From an uncultured Granulosicoccaceae bacterium (GTDB lineage Bacteria > Pseudomonadota > Gammaproteobacteria > Granulosicoccales > Granulosicoccaceae): a stretch of DNA of 64,000 nucleotides. Numbering within the stretch: position 1 is the first letter of the stretch; every line of letters starts with the position of its first letter. Location: assembly GCA_937981955.1 (NCBI GenBank), contig CALJNA010000029.1, forward strand, positions 26,045 to 90,044, given 5' to 3'. Shown here piece by piece: positions 11,324 through 22,715 of the stretch. Below the pieces are notes generated by a model that made no database searches, was not told the origin of the DNA, and was given only the letters and a program-made list of their open reading frames with translations. The position numbers were made by a program, and so were the translations under genes.

Positions 11324-11436
11324 TCGAATCTCTGCGTTAACGGTGAATACACCGGTATAGTAGCTGCTTTGTAAAAATCATGTGTTTTCTGCGTGATTGA
11401 TTACGGTACCAGTTTTGGAATAACAATCATCTGTAA

Positions 11437-12801
11437 ATGGATAAGTTGAATATGGCATACGATTACGATTTGATAGCAATTGGGGGTGGTAGCGGCGGTA
11501 TTGCCCTCGTTAATCGTGCAGCAAGCTATGGCGCTCGCTGTTTGATCATTGAACAAGATGATGTCATGGGTGGCACATGCGTAAACCGTGGATGTGTACC
11601 TAAAAAAGCCATGTGGTACAGCGCTGACATGGCGCATGCCATTCGAAACGCACCCGCATACGGATTTGACGTACCACAGGCCAAATTCGATTGGTCAACG
11701 TTTGTTGGCAAACGTCAAAACTATATCGGGAATATCAACAAGTTTTATATTAACTCATTTGAAAAGAACGGCGTTGATACCGCATTTGGACACGCCAGGC
11801 TCATTGACAAATCGACTATTGATGTCAATGGCAAACAATATTCGGCTGAACGCATTGCTCTGGCACCCGGTGGCACACCAACTGTGCCGGATATACCTGG
11901 AAAAGAACTTGGTATAACCTCCGATGGTTTTTTTGAGCTGCAGAGTCAGCCGGAAAAAGTATTAGTCCTTGGCGCCGGCTATATTGCAGTAGAACTAGCT
12001 GGCATGTTGCAGGCCCTGGGCACAGATGTAACCCTGGGTGTTCGTACGCAAAAATTCCTGCGCGGTTTTGAAGATATTCTTTATGAAAACCTGGCGGCTG
12101 CAATGCAGGCAGATGGCGTTACGATAAGCACCGAATTTACCGCGGCGAAAATTGAAAAGCTTAATGGCAAGCTTACCGTACATGGAGAAGCAGGCCAGGA
12201 GCTGGAAGGTTTCGATGAAGTGATATTTGCTATTGGTCGAACACCTGCAACCAGCGATATTGGTCTTAAGGCAGCAGGTGTGGAAGTTAATAGCCGAGGT
12301 TATATCCCCGTCAATAAATTTCAGGAAACCAATGTGGCTGGAATATTTGCACTGGGTGATGTAACCGGGCAAGCAGAACTAACACCCGTTGCCATTGCGG
12401 CAGGCCGCCGGATGGCAGACCGTATTTACGACGGACAAACTGATCGCCATTTAAGCTATGAGAATATTGCCACTGTGGTTTTCAGTCATCCGCCCATTGG
12501 TACTATCGGTTTAACCGAGGCGCAAGCACGGGAGCAGTATGGCGATGAAGTCAACACGTACAACACCAGCTTTAATCCAATGTACATGGCTTTCACCGAC
12601 CATAAAGTGAAAACCGCCATGAAGCTGGTGGTCGTTGGCAAAGAAGAGCGAGTGGTCGGTTGTCATATGATCGGTCTGGCTGTCGATGAAATGTTGCAGG
12701 GCTTTGCTGTCGCCATCAGCATGGGGGCAACCAAGCGCGATCTGGACGATACGGTTGCCATCCATCCGACCAGCGCGGAAGAACTGGTTACCATGCGATA
12801 G
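11437..12801 (+). CDS. gor: Glutathione-disulfide reductase
   Basis: FAD/redox motif [45 protein letters not shown]-terminal [13 protein letters not shown]. Confidence 0.93.
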   Translation: MDKLNMAYDYDLIAIGGGSGGIALVNRAASYGARCLIIEQDDVMGGTCVNRGCVPKKAMWYSADMAHAIRNAPAYGFDVPQAKFDWSTFVGKRQNYIGNINKFYINSFEKNGVDTAFGHARLIDKSTIDVNGKQYSAERIALAPGGTPTVPDIPGKELGITSDGFFELQSQPEKVLVLGAGYIAVELAGMLQALGTDVTLGVRTQKFLRGFEDILYENLAAAMQADGVTISTEFTAAKIEKLNGKLTVHGEAGQELEGFDEVIFAIGRTPATSDIGLKAAGVEVNSRGYIPVNKFQETNVAGIFALGDVTGQAELTPVAIAAGRRMADRIYDGQTDRHLSYENIATVVFSHPPIGTIGLTEAQAREQYGDEVNTYNTSFNPMYMAFTDHKVKTAMKLVVVGKEERVVGCHMIGLAVDEMLQGFAVAISMGATKRDLDDTVAIHPTSAEELVTMR

Positions 12802-12843
12802 ATTGGACGACCACCTGACTTTGCACGTCTTATCCGGATTCGG

Positions 12844-12954
12844 ATGCTATTGCTGGAACACTTAGGCTGGGATCGTGACGTGGTTAACAAATTAGCCGCA
12901 CCATCCGGATTTATTCGTCAAGGCCCCGGCCTCAAAGCCGTCACTTATAAATGA
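12844..12954 (+). CDS. Candidate small ORF between gor and its downstream terminator (36 aa, or C-terminal part of a 50-codon open segment from 12802)
   Basis: In-frame after the gor stop: IGRPPDFARLIRIRMLLLEHLGWDRDVVNKLAAPSGFIRQGPGLKAVTYK*; protein-like composition; upstream of the terminator at 13004..13034. Confidence 0.3.
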   Translation: MLLLEHLGWDRDVVNKLAAPSGFIRQGPGLKAVTYK

Positions 12955-13003
12955 GTGCTGTGTCGACTTTTCAGTTGGCATTGGCTCACCTCTTCACATA
13001 ATG

Positions 13004-13034
13004 GGCTGTGGGAGTACTCCTGCAGCCATTTTTT
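13004..13034 (+). terminator. Intrinsic terminator downstream of gor/sORF
   Basis: GGCTGTGGGAGTACTCCTGCAGCC stem (two GU wobbles) followed by ATTTTTT. Confidence 0.75.
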
Positions 13035-13161
13035 CCCGCCGTTTCTTCGGCAAGCCTCAAATAACCTGACTCACCACCTCAACCGATGTGTATAACGGTC
13101 GATATTCCCTCTGTAGGACCCAAGTTGCAAGCTTGGACTTAACCATCTGGGAAACATCGGT

Positions 13162-13704
13162 ATGTACCGAAGATTTAGAAGCAGTCGCGGTTTTTCACTC
13201 GTGGAACTGATCGTCACTCTGGCGATAGCTGGAGTGTTGCTGGCTGTTGGTTTGCCATCGTTTAAAGATTTCATGGCGGCCAGTGAAATGTCGGCAACCA
13301 ATAATGCGCTGGTTTATTCAGTGCAAGTGGCACGTTCTACTTCAATGCAACGACTAGTGCCGTCAGGTGTTTGCGTAAGCAGCAACTCAATGGATGATGA
13401 TGCGGCTTGCGATGCCGGCGCTGACTACAATGAAGGCTGGATTGTTTATGCAGACGAAAACGGTAACGGTCAGAGAGATAATGATGAAGATATTCTAAAT
13501 CGAAAGGAAGCACCTGGTCCTGTATTTACCTTTACACCAGCGCCTGTATTTGAAGAACAGATTTATTTTAATGATTCAGGTAGCAGCATCAACGTGGCTG
13601 GTGTGCCTGTCTCGGGAACCATCGGAATCAATTATTCCAATGGTATCCAGGAAAGACTGATTACTGTATCTGCTAACGGACGAGTATCGACAGAGACACC
13701 ATGA
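13162..13704 (+). CDS. fimT: GspH/FimT-family pseudopilin
   Basis: Prepilin motif RGFSLVELIVTLAIAGVLLAVGLPSF; first gene of minor pilin cluster. Confidence 0.88.
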   Translation: MYRRFRSSRGFSLVELIVTLAIAGVLLAVGLPSFKDFMAASEMSATNNALVYSVQVARSTSMQRLVPSGVCVSSNSMDDDAACDAGADYNEGWIVYADENGNGQRDNDEDILNRKEAPGPVFTFTPAPVFEEQIYFNDSGSSINVAGVPVSGTIGINYSNGIQERLITVSANGRVSTETP

Positions 13705-14285
13705 TCGCGCAGAAGATACCAAAGGAAAGAAAGTCGCCTCGTACGCCACGTCGACAATCCGGGCTCGGCATTATCGAAGTGCTGGTTGCATTGGTCGTTG
13801 TGTCGTTTGGAGTATTGGGTATGGCCAGTTTGCAACTGACCGGTATGAAGCACAGCTCCGGCGGTTTTAATCGATCAAAAGCGCTGTTGTTTGCGCAGAG
13901 TATGTCAACGCGGATACGTATCAATCAAATAGCTGCTGATGCAGGTGAGTATGCAGGTTTCGACTCTGCGTCGATCAATTGTGATGCACCACCAGCGCCC
14001 TATTGTCAAACCCGCCCGGGCGGAGGCGCAACAGATGCATGCACTCCCGCTGAACTGGCTACCTTTGATGAGTTTTCTGTTTCTTGTGGTGATGTCGGTA
14101 CCGGTGGAGCTGAAAAAGGTGTCATTGGCACATTGCCAAATGGCTCACTGACCGTAACTTGTCTGGATACTCCGTGTGGAACCGATTCGGTTTATCAAGT
14201 CACGGTATCCTGGTCTGAGGGGCGCTCTAGAACGGTTGCAGATGAATTGGTGACACGCCGTGTGCAGGTGAGGCTGAAACCATGA
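13701..14285 (+). CDS. pilV: Type IV pilus modification/minor pilin PilV
   Basis: Prepilin-like QSGLGIIEVLVALVVVSFGVLGMASLQL; overlaps neighbours by 4 bp in pil order. Confidence 0.85.
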   Translation: MIAQKIPKERKSPRTPRRQSGLGIIEVLVALVVVSFGVLGMASLQLTGMKHSSGGFNRSKALLFAQSMSTRIRINQIAADAGEYAGFDSASINCDAPPAPYCQTRPGGGATDACTPAELATFDEFSVSCGDVGTGGAEKGVIGTLPNGSLTVTCLDTPCGTDSVYQVTVSWSEGRSRTVADELVTRRVQVRLKP

Positions 14286-14977
14286 AGCAACTAAACGCTG
14301 CAAGCCAGCGCAAACAAACTGGTTTGTCGTTGATTGAATTGATGATTGCACTGGTATTGGGACTGGTTGTGGTCAGCGCCGTGTTCAACACCTACCTTGG
14401 TTCAAGCCGTTCATCTCGCTTCAGTCAGGGTCTGCAGCAGATTCAGGAAAATGGTCGTTACGGCATCACGACTTTGCAGCGCGGTATTCGTTTGGCTGGT
14501 TATTCACCCGACGGCAACATTGATGAGCCATTTGACATCGTTAACAGTAGTGACACACAACTGGTTGTGCGATTAACTGATACTCATGATTGTAATGGTG
14601 AGCTAACTGATACTGTTGACGGTATTGCAATAAATACATATGCCCATGATGACGTGAATGAAACTATAACGTGCATGGGCAATGTTGGTTTAACTCCAAT
14701 GCCAGTGGTAGAGGGTGTTGAGGCGATGCGTTTTCTGTGGGGAATAGATGCGGACGCGGATGGGGTTCCGGAAAGATATATTCCTTACGATGCAACAATT
14801 AGCGCGACCGAAGTCGTTGCCATGCGGGTAGCGATACTGGTCGGCTCGGGCGAGCCGATTCGCTCACGAGCTACGGCTGAAACACATGTACTGTTCGATC
14901 AGGAAGTCATCAGTCCCGAAGACAAGATCGCCCGTGATGTGTTCAGTACGACTGTTCTGTTACGAAATATTCCTTGA
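14282..14977 (+). CDS. pilW: Minor pilin PilW family
   Basis: Prepilin motif QTGLSLIELMIALVLGLVVVSAVFNTYL; QENGRYGITTLQRGIRLAGY typical of PilW. Confidence 0.88.
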   Translation: MKQLNAASQRKQTGLSLIELMIALVLGLVVVSAVFNTYLGSSRSSRFSQGLQQIQENGRYGITTLQRGIRLAGYSPDGNIDEPFDIVNSSDTQLVVRLTDTHDCNGELTDTVDGIAINTYAHDDVNETITCMGNVGLTPMPVVEGVEAMRFLWGIDADADGVPERYIPYDATISATEVVAMRVAILVGSGEPIRSRATAETHVLFDQEVISPEDKIARDVFSTTVLLRNIP

Positions 14978-15558
14978 TGCTTGTGAAGCGAAACGAGAAA
15001 CACGCCATGAGAAATCAATTCTTTCATAAAAAACAACAAGGCGCAGCGCTTGCCATTAGCTTGATACTTTTGGTCGCGATGACGATTCTTGGCGTGGCAA
15101 CATTGAATGGAACACGGCTTGCTGAGAAGGTATCGAGTAACGCGCAACAGAAAGCTATCGTTTACGAGACTGCTGAATCGATTATCAATTCTATTTCTAC
15201 CAGTGCTGATTTCACGGACAGGCTATACGCTTCTTTAACATCAAAGTTCGACCCACCACCAGTGCTTCAGGTGATCGACTCAGCTGAAATGTCTGAGGAG
15301 CTTGATCAAACCAATTTGCTGGGCACATCAGTCGACGTAAATGTTGAAGCTGAGATTCAGTTTTGTGCCGAAAAAGCGCAGGAAGGCAGTGACTTGTCAG
15401 CTGACGAGAGTGCGGACAGCAATATTGGCTATCATTTTGACGTACGTGCAACGTCTACGATAGATAACAGTCGAGCACGGGCTGAACATGTGCTTCGGGT
15501 TGAAGAGAGTTTTCCAAGGCGGGGCGCTACCGGCGATTGTTATACACCAGGAACCTAG
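14974..15558 (+). CDS. pilX: Minor pilin assembly protein PilX family
   Basis: KKQQGAALAISLILLVAMTILGVATLNGTRLAEKVSSNAQQKAIVYETAES. Confidence 0.82.
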   Translation: MMLVKRNEKHAMRNQFFHKKQQGAALAISLILLVAMTILGVATLNGTRLAEKVSSNAQQKAIVYETAESIINSISTSADFTDRLYASLTSKFDPPPVLQVIDSAEMSEELDQTNLLGTSVDVNVEAEIQFCAEKAQEGSDLSADESADSNIGYHFDVRATSTIDNSRARAEHVLRVEESFPRRGATGDCYTPGT

Positions 15559-15641
15559 TCGTCTTTGTTGATCAAGATGCAAGCAGATCAACAGTCACAG
15601 CACATTAACACTACAACACAGTTTGGGTTCGGAGAAACTAA

Positions 15642-16076
15642 ATGATCGATCGAAACAGAAATAAAAATTCGCGTGGTTTCTCGCTTATAGAGCTGCTGAT
15701 TGTTATTGCAATTATCGGAATTATTGCGGCGATAGCGCTACCCAGTTACAGCAGTTATATGAATAAAACCCGTCGTATTGACGGCACATCATTCCTGATT
15801 GAAGTGGCGGGTGAACAGTTCCGTTTTTTCTCTGAATACAATCGATACGCCACATCGATGAATGAGCTGGGTTACGGGACCAATGCGACCGCAGATTCAG
15901 AAGAAGGGTTCTATACGGTGAGCATCGTGTCTGGCACCCCAACTTCCTATGTGCTGACAGCCACGCCGGTTGCTACCGGGCCTCAGTCAAAGGATACGGA
16001 GTGTGGCTCATTCACGCTGAACTCATCGGAACAAAAAGGCGTTACTGGTACCAGTAACGCGCTTGATTGCTGGTAG
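15642..16076 (+). CDS. pilE: Type IV pilin PilE-like
   Basis: [30 protein letters not shown]; two C-terminal Cys residues. Confidence 0.88.
   Translation: MIDRNRNKNSRGFSLIELLIVIAIIGIIAAIALPSYSSYMNKTRRIDGTSFLIEVAGEQFRFFSEYNRYATSMNELGYGTNATADSEEGFYTVSIVSGTPTSYVLTATPVATGPQSKDTECGSFTLNSSEQKGVTGTSNALDCW
16033..16060 (-). terminator. Antisense intrinsic terminator of the ABC-F gene embedded in the 3' end of pilE
   Basis: 22-bp perfect palindrome GCGTTACTGGTACCAGTAACGC (16039..16060) followed on the - strand by CTTTTTG. Confidence 0.7.
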
Positions 16077-17669
16077 TTAAACAATTCCCTGACTTCCGAG
16101 GTAGTCCTCATAGTTACCTCGGTAGTCGGTGTATTTATCCTCTCCAAGCTCTACAATGCGGTTAGCCAGCGAGCTAACAAACTCCCGATCGTGACTGACG
16201 AATACGACAGTACCATCGTATAAATCCATCGCAAGGTTCAGTGATTCGATCGACTCCATGTCCAGGTGATTGGTTGGCTCGTCCAGAATCATGATGTTTG
16301 GAGACTGCAGCATAAGCTTTCCAAATAGCAGTCGGCCCTGTTCACCACCGGATACGACATTAACCGGCTTTTTAATATCGTCTTTGTTGAATAGCAACCG
16401 TCCGAGTATGCCTCTGATGGTCTCCTCGTCATGCTCTTCTTTGCCCCAGCGGCTCATCCAGTCGATGATGGTGACATTGGTTGAAAAATCATCTGCATGA
16501 TCCTGAGCGAAGTATCCGGTATGAGCATTCTCTGTCAGTTTCACTGAGCCCGACATTGGTTCAAGATCTCCGACCAACAGCTTTAGCAAGGTTGTTTTGC
16601 CAATACCGTTCGGTCCAATAATGCCTACCTTCTCTCCAGCTTCCACCATCAGGTTAAGGTCTTTGAGAACAATGTCGTCGCCGTAGCCTGCCTTGACATT
16701 CTCCAGCTCGATGGCATTTCGAAACAGCTTTTTTCCCATTTCAAAACGAATGTAGGGATTTTGTCGGCTAGATGGTTTAATTTTCTCTATCTGTAACTTT
16801 TCTATCTGCTTCTGGCGCGATGTTGCCTGCCGCGCTTTGGATTTATTGGCTTTGAAGCGCTGGACAAATGCCTGCAAATCACTAATTTGCGCCTTCTTCT
16901 TTGCGTTGTCTGCATACAGACGTTCACGCGCCTGTGTGGAAGCCAACATGAAGTCGTCGTAGTTTCCCGGATACAGCTGGATTCCGCCATAATCAAGGTC
17001 GGCCATGTGAGTGCAGACACTGTTCAGAAAATGTCTGTCGTGCGAAATGATAATCATGGTGCTGTTTCGTTCATTCAGCACATCTTCAAGCCAGCGGATG
17101 GTATTGATATCCAGGTTATTCGTTGGTTCATCGAGCAGTAGTATGTCCGGATTGGCAAACAATGCCTGTGCAAGTAGCACCCTCAATTTTTCACCGGGTG
17201 CAACTTCACTCATTGGTCCGCTGTGTAACTCCAGGGGTATACCGGCGCCCAGCAGGAGCTCGCCGGCCTTGGCTTCGGCAGAGTAGCCATCCAGCTCGGC
17301 AAATTTGACTTCCAGTTCTGCCACTTCCATGCCTTCTTCTTCGCTCATCTCGGGCAGTGCATAGATCCGTTCGCGTTCTTGTTTGATTTTCCACAGCTCG
17401 TCGTAGCCCATTATCACAGTATCGAGCGCGGTGAATTCTTCAAAAGCGAATTGATCTTGCTTCAGCGTTGCGTAGCGTGTATTGGGTTCGAAGGCGACAT
17501 TGCCGTGGGAGGGTTCAAGCTCACCACCCAGAATTTTCATGAACGTTGACTTTCCGCTACCGTTGGCACCGATAAGGCCGTAGCGGTTGCCTTCACCGAA
17601 CTTGATAGAGACGTTTTCAAACAGGGGTTTAGCACCAAATTGAATGGTGAGATTGGCGGTAGTGATCAC
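16077..17669 (-). CDS. ABC-F family ATPase (YbiT-like)
   Basis: 530 aa; two Walker A sites ([18 protein letters not shown]), ABC signatures [15 protein letters not shown] and [14 protein letters not shown]. Confidence 0.92.
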   Translation of the reverse strand: MITTANLTIQFGAKPLFENVSIKFGEGNRYGLIGANGSGKSTFMKILGGELEPSHGNVAFEPNTRYATLKQDQFAFEEFTALDTVIMGYDELWKIKQERERIYALPEMSEEEGMEVAELEVKFAELDGYSAEAKAGELLLGAGIPLELHSGPMSEVAPGEKLRVLLAQALFANPDILLLDEPTNNLDINTIRWLEDVLNERNSTMIIISHDRHFLNSVCTHMADLDYGGIQLYPGNYDDFMLASTQARERLYADNAKKKAQISDLQAFVQRFKANKSKARQATSRQKQIEKLQIEKIKPSSRQNPYIRFEMGKKLFRNAIELENVKAGYGDDIVLKDLNLMVEAGEKVGIIGPNGIGKTTLLKLLVGDLEPMSGSVKLTENAHTGYFAQDHADDFSTNVTIIDWMSRWGKEEHDEETIRGILGRLLFNKDDIKKPVNVVSGGEQGRLLFGKLMLQSPNIMILDEPTNHLDMESIESLNLAMDLYDGTVVFVSHDREFVSSLANRIVELGEDKYTDYRGNYEDYLGSQGIV

Positions 17670-17740
17670 TGGGAGTAAAGTCGGGTTTGTCGTTAAAGAC
17701 GATAGTTTATCGGTTTTAACGGGTTAAGGGGTCAGCTGGT

Positions 17741-18451
17741 TTATTGTCGTATGCCGTTCACTGTCGGGTTTGCCAGTAACAATGACCAGTAGGGTGTGGG
17801 GTCGGGTGAATCAGAGAGGTTGCAGGCCATGCCGATTCTGGTCGTATTCTCAGAGAGCAATTGCTTGCAATCAGCTTCGATATCAAGCCAATAGTTAATG
17901 GCTTCGGCAGCCGTTTGTGGTCCGGAGACGATGCTTTCGGCAACAATGCTTGCGCTGAATCCTGTCATGTCGACTCGCTGTGCGCTGGATAGTCCATCGG
18001 TCCCGTTAAACGACTCGAATCTGTTTTCTGCCATATCTCGGCTGTGTAATTCGCTGGCTGTTGCCAGGTCAGCATCCCAGACGAGACGCGCACGGTTCTC
18101 TGATTGCACGCCAACAGAACAGGCCCGCTTTGCTTCACGTAATTCATTTATGATGCGTGGAGCTCGATCGCGTATGTTACCTGCAGCCTCGCATTGTTTT
18201 GTTTCCCCGCAGGTGTTTGTGGTGTCGCAACTTGATTGGTAGTAGAGGCATGCATAGTCTCCACAAAGATAGGCCGCGCCGTCACAGGCAACGAGCACAC
18301 TGACACTGGACACAGCTAATACGGTGTATCGAATTCGACAGGTAATATTTGCCAGCCAGTACTCTAAAGCGACGCGTTTGTGCATGATTGCAAGCATGCC
18401 TGCCAGTGTAACTCTCAGTCGAAAGAATATCAGCTTGCGCGGTCCTCGCAT
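17741..18451 (-). CDS. CAP (SCP/PR-1-like) domain secreted protein
   Basis: Cys-rich N-terminus then CAP-like ENRARLVWDADLATASELHSRDMAENRF..AESIVSG..EAINYWL. Confidence 0.75.
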   Translation of the reverse strand: MRGPRKLIFFRLRVTLAGMLAIMHKRVALEYWLANITCRIRYTVLAVSSVSVLVACDGAAYLCGDYACLYYQSSCDTTNTCGETKQCEAAGNIRDRAPRIINELREAKRACSVGVQSENRARLVWDADLATASELHSRDMAENRFESFNGTDGLSSAQRVDMTGFSASIVAESIVSGPQTAAEAINYWLDIEADCKQLLSENTTRIGMACNLSDSPDPTPYWSLLLANPTVNGIRQ

Positions 18452-18535
18452 GAGCAGTGGTTCACTGATATTGGTTCGTTACTAATATGCAGCTATAGCG
18501 TGCGAAAACCGGAATCGGCTTGGATTTGAAACTGA

Positions 18536-19438
18536 ATGAATACCGTTGCACTTTACATAACAGCAATACTGATTTGGGGCTCATCCTGGTTTGTTATCAA
18601 TTTTCAGATTGGTGTAGTGCATGAAGCTGTATCGATTTTCTATCGATTTATACTCGCTGCTGCACTTATGCTGCTGTATTGCATTGTTGTTGGTAAACGC
18701 CTGCGCTTCAGTTTTCGGCAACATGCGTTCATCGCATTACAAGGCGTTTTTCTTTTTTGTGCCAACTACTTGCTTATCTATTATGGCACGGCATACATAT
18801 CATCCGGTTTAGTTGCTGTTGTCTTCTCTACTTTGGCGATCTGGAATATTTTTAACGGTGCACTGTTTTTGAAAAAACCTGTCCAGCCATTGGTGTTGCT
18901 AGGAGCAGTGCTCGGGCTAATGGGTATTGCTCTGGTGTTTGGGCACGAATTTCTCCAGGTGCGGAGCGCACCAGATTCCAAAAACATATGGGTAGGTTTG
19001 GGTCTGGTTCTGCTTGCCGCTTACAGCGCATCACTGGGCAATATCGTATCGGCCAGAAACCAGGCCGATGGACTGCCGGTTCTTCAAACGAATGCGTTTG
19101 GTACGCTTTATGGCAGCTTGATATTGCTTGTGTACGGGATGGTTGTGGGTGCGCAATTTAACATTGAATGGACAATGCCTTTCACCATATCCTTGTTATA
19201 TTTAAGTGTATTTGGAACAATAGTAGCGTTTGGTGCATACCTGAGCCTGATTGGTCGCATTGGTGCTGACAAGGCAGCTTATGCCATGGTCGTTTTCCCT
19301 GTCGTTGCGCTGTTGATCAGTACGGTGTTTGAAGGATTTGTCTGGACGCCCATGGCATTGTTTGGCATGGGGTTGGTTGTTGCCGGAAATGTTGTGGTTG
19401 TTGGAGGTAAATCGCTGTCGCGATTTTTTCAACGCTAA
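18536..19438 (+). CDS. EamA/DMT-family transporter
   Basis: MNTVALYITAILIWGSSWFVINFQIG plus a second EamA repeat. Confidence 0.88.
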   Translation: MNTVALYITAILIWGSSWFVINFQIGVVHEAVSIFYRFILAAALMLLYCIVVGKRLRFSFRQHAFIALQGVFLFCANYLLIYYGTAYISSGLVAVVFSTLAIWNIFNGALFLKKPVQPLVLLGAVLGLMGIALVFGHEFLQVRSAPDSKNIWVGLGLVLLAAYSASLGNIVSARNQADGLPVLQTNAFGTLYGSLILLVYGMVVGAQFNIEWTMPFTISLLYLSVFGTIVAFGAYLSLIGRIGADKAAYAMVVFPVVALLISTVFEGFVWTPMALFGMGLVVAGNVVVVGGKSLSRFFQR

Positions 19439-19468
19439 AGGTTTGTAGGCTGTTAAGCGTGTTTTTGT

Positions 19469-19501
19469 GATACCCGCGCCGGACGCACCGGCGCGGGTAT
19501 C
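19469..19501. terminator. GC-rich bidirectional terminator-like hairpin between convergent EamA and dodecin genes
   Basis: GATACCCGCGCCGG-ACGCA-CCGGCGCGGGTATC, perfect 14-bp stem; no strong T-tract on either side. Confidence 0.6.
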
Positions 19502-19523
19502 AACCCGAATTACTCTTTCCGAA

Positions 19524-19727
19524 TTAGTCTTTCAAGACAAACGAGACTTTCATCGTGACGCGGTATTCGGAGATTTTGCCATCTTTAACCATGGCTTTTT
19601 GATCTTTTATCCAAACACTTTTAATGTTGTTCAGGGTTTTGTCTGCTCGCTTAACCCCCTCGGCAACGGCGTCGTCAAAACTTTTGCTTGATGAAGAAAT
19701 AATTTCAGTGACCTTTGCAACTGACAT
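19524..19727 (-). CDS. Dodecin family flavoprotein
   Basis: 67 aa; VTEIISSSSKSFDDAVAEGVKRADKTLNNIKSVWIKDQKAMVKDGKISEYRVTMKVSFVL. Confidence 0.92.
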   Translation of the reverse strand: MSVAKVTEIISSSSKSFDDAVAEGVKRADKTLNNIKSVWIKDQKAMVKDGKISEYRVTMKVSFVLKD

Positions 19728-19819
19728 AACAGCATCCTCTTTGTAAATACATTAAAGTAGAGATACGTTTAGTATCCGTACTATCGATTATACCAGCCAG
19801 ACAACGAATCAATTGCAAT

Positions 19820-20995
<1,176 letters not shown>

Positions 20996-21390
20996 ACCAC
21001 GTTGATAAAAACCCGATTCTGTTGAATGGAGCACAAGCTTCAACATAGTATGCAGCAAAGGCTCATCGTTCATTCTTTCGTCTAGGGCTATCCGAATTGG
21101 CTCGATAGTGTGAGAAAGTGCGTGCATGTGCGTTAATTAATCTAGATACTCAGGCGCGCCAGCCGTTTTCGATCGTAATTTGAGGCTAGTAAGCGGTTGA
21201 AATCAAATTACTTTCTGCCCTTGTGGGCGTTCTTGCTTTCAGTGCCACTTGGCTGATTAATTGAAGTTATGTAATTAGTGGAGATATACTGCATGTTATG
21301 TTGATGGTACTGGTCCAGGTGCCTGCTTTTCAACGATAATGGTATTTCCTGCTGAATGGTATTTACCGGTTTGATGGAGTCAACACGGAT

Positions 21391-22686
21391 ATGCTCGGTT
21401 TAGCTAAAAAGGGCTCACGAACGGACAGCCCCGAAACAACATTTTATTCAGGTAGTAACTGGGTCAAACGACTTATCGTGCTGGCCTTGCTTGTTTTTTG
21501 TCTGAATCCGACGGCATCGTTTGCAAAACATGTCGCGCTGGTGATTGGAAATAGCAACTACCCGGATCAAAAACTCAAAAATCCAGTTAATGATGCGAGA
21601 GCAGTTGCGGCTGCGTTCAAGCGGATGGGTTATGAGGACGTACAAACTTTGCTCGATGCTGACACTTTGGCGCTGGACGCAGCCTTGGATAGATTCAGCG
21701 AAAAAGCCGCAGAGGCGGAAGTCGCGATCATTTACTACGCGGGTCATGGCGTACAGATCGACGGGGTAAACTATGCGGTACCACTTAACGTCGGTTTCAA
21801 CCGCTTAAGAGACAAAGAAAAACTCACGAGTCAGGAGCACCTGTCTGATCAGGTGGCGCGTGCCAGTCGATTCGGCATGGTGATTCTTGATGCTTGTCGT
21901 GACAATCCGTTCGGTCAACGGGTAGCACAAAGCCTGAACCGTTCAGTTGCTACCAGAGGTCTGGCAAGAGCACAGAACTCTCCATTAAATACACTGGTGG
22001 CGTACGCTACTGCTTCTGATGCAGTAGCGGCTGATGGTGAGGGTGCTAACAGTCCATATACCAAAGCACTACTTGAATATATGGAAGACCCTTCGCTTGA
22101 TGTATTACTCATGCTTGGAAAGGTAAGGGATACTGTGCACACAGAAACCAACAAGAGACAGCTGCCCTACTATTATTCCAGCCTTGGCGGTATCCCTTAC
22201 TATATCCATCCGAATGGCTACGACATGCGTGATGAGTTTAATCAGTGGAGGAGCGCATTAAAGGCCGATACTCTGGCCGGTTATCAGAATTTTCTGAATG
22301 CCTACCCAAGTGGACAGTACTCGGTCGATGCCGAGCAAGCGCTGGCCGTGCATATAGACTTGCAAAATACACCTATCTCTATTGATGATTTACAACTGGT
22401 ATCGGCTCAGTTTGAAAAGTTGAAGAACCAGTTTCAGCAGCGGCAGTGGGACAACCTGGCTTCTCAACTTTCCATATCAGAGAGTACGCAGGAAAAAATC
22501 AATCGAGTAAAAAAGAATAGGTCCAGCATGACGTTCTCGGTTAAAAACATGCACGCTCGAAAAAACACCCAGTCTATATATGCCGATATTGTGGTGGAAA
22601 ATCTATCCGACGGAGCTCAATACGAAGTTTTTCCACTGATTGCGAGCAGGAACAAGAGTGGTGTCTGGACTGTTCCAACCTGGTAA
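21391..22686 (+). CDS. Exported caspase-family (peptidase C14) protein
   Basis: Signal-like VKRLIVLALLVFCLNPTASFA; HVALVIGNSNYP; catalytic YYAGHGVQIDGVNYAVP and VILDACRDNPF. Confidence 0.88.
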   Translation: MLGLAKKGSRTDSPETTFYSGSNWVKRLIVLALLVFCLNPTASFAKHVALVIGNSNYPDQKLKNPVNDARAVAAAFKRMGYEDVQTLLDADTLALDAALDRFSEKAAEAEVAIIYYAGHGVQIDGVNYAVPLNVGFNRLRDKEKLTSQEHLSDQVARASRFGMVILDACRDNPFGQRVAQSLNRSVATRGLARAQNSPLNTLVAYATASDAVAADGEGANSPYTKALLEYMEDPSLDVLLMLGKVRDTVHTETNKRQLPYYYSSLGGIPYYIHPNGYDMRDEFNQWRSALKADTLAGYQNFLNAYPSGQYSVDAEQALAVHIDLQNTPISIDDLQLVSAQFEKLKNQFQQRQWDNLASQLSISESTQEKINRVKKNRSSMTFSVKNMHARKNTQSIYADIVVENLSDGAQYEVFPLIASRNKSGVWTVPTW

Positions 22687-22715
22687 TCAAACACTAACGA
22701 CCGAGACTATATACC

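Noticed and set aside
13130-13145. CCAAG-N-CTTGG short inverted repeat upstream of fimT, and possible c-di-GMP riboswitch
   Set aside because: Only 5-bp arms, and I could not match GEMM consensus elements.
21133-21160. PacI (TTAATTAA), XbaI (TCTAGA) and AscI (GGCGCGCC) sites within 28 bp, resembling a synthetic polylinker
   Set aside because: Surrounding sequence is continuous native-looking intergenic DNA with no vector features; most likely coincidence, though an assembly/cloning check would be easy.
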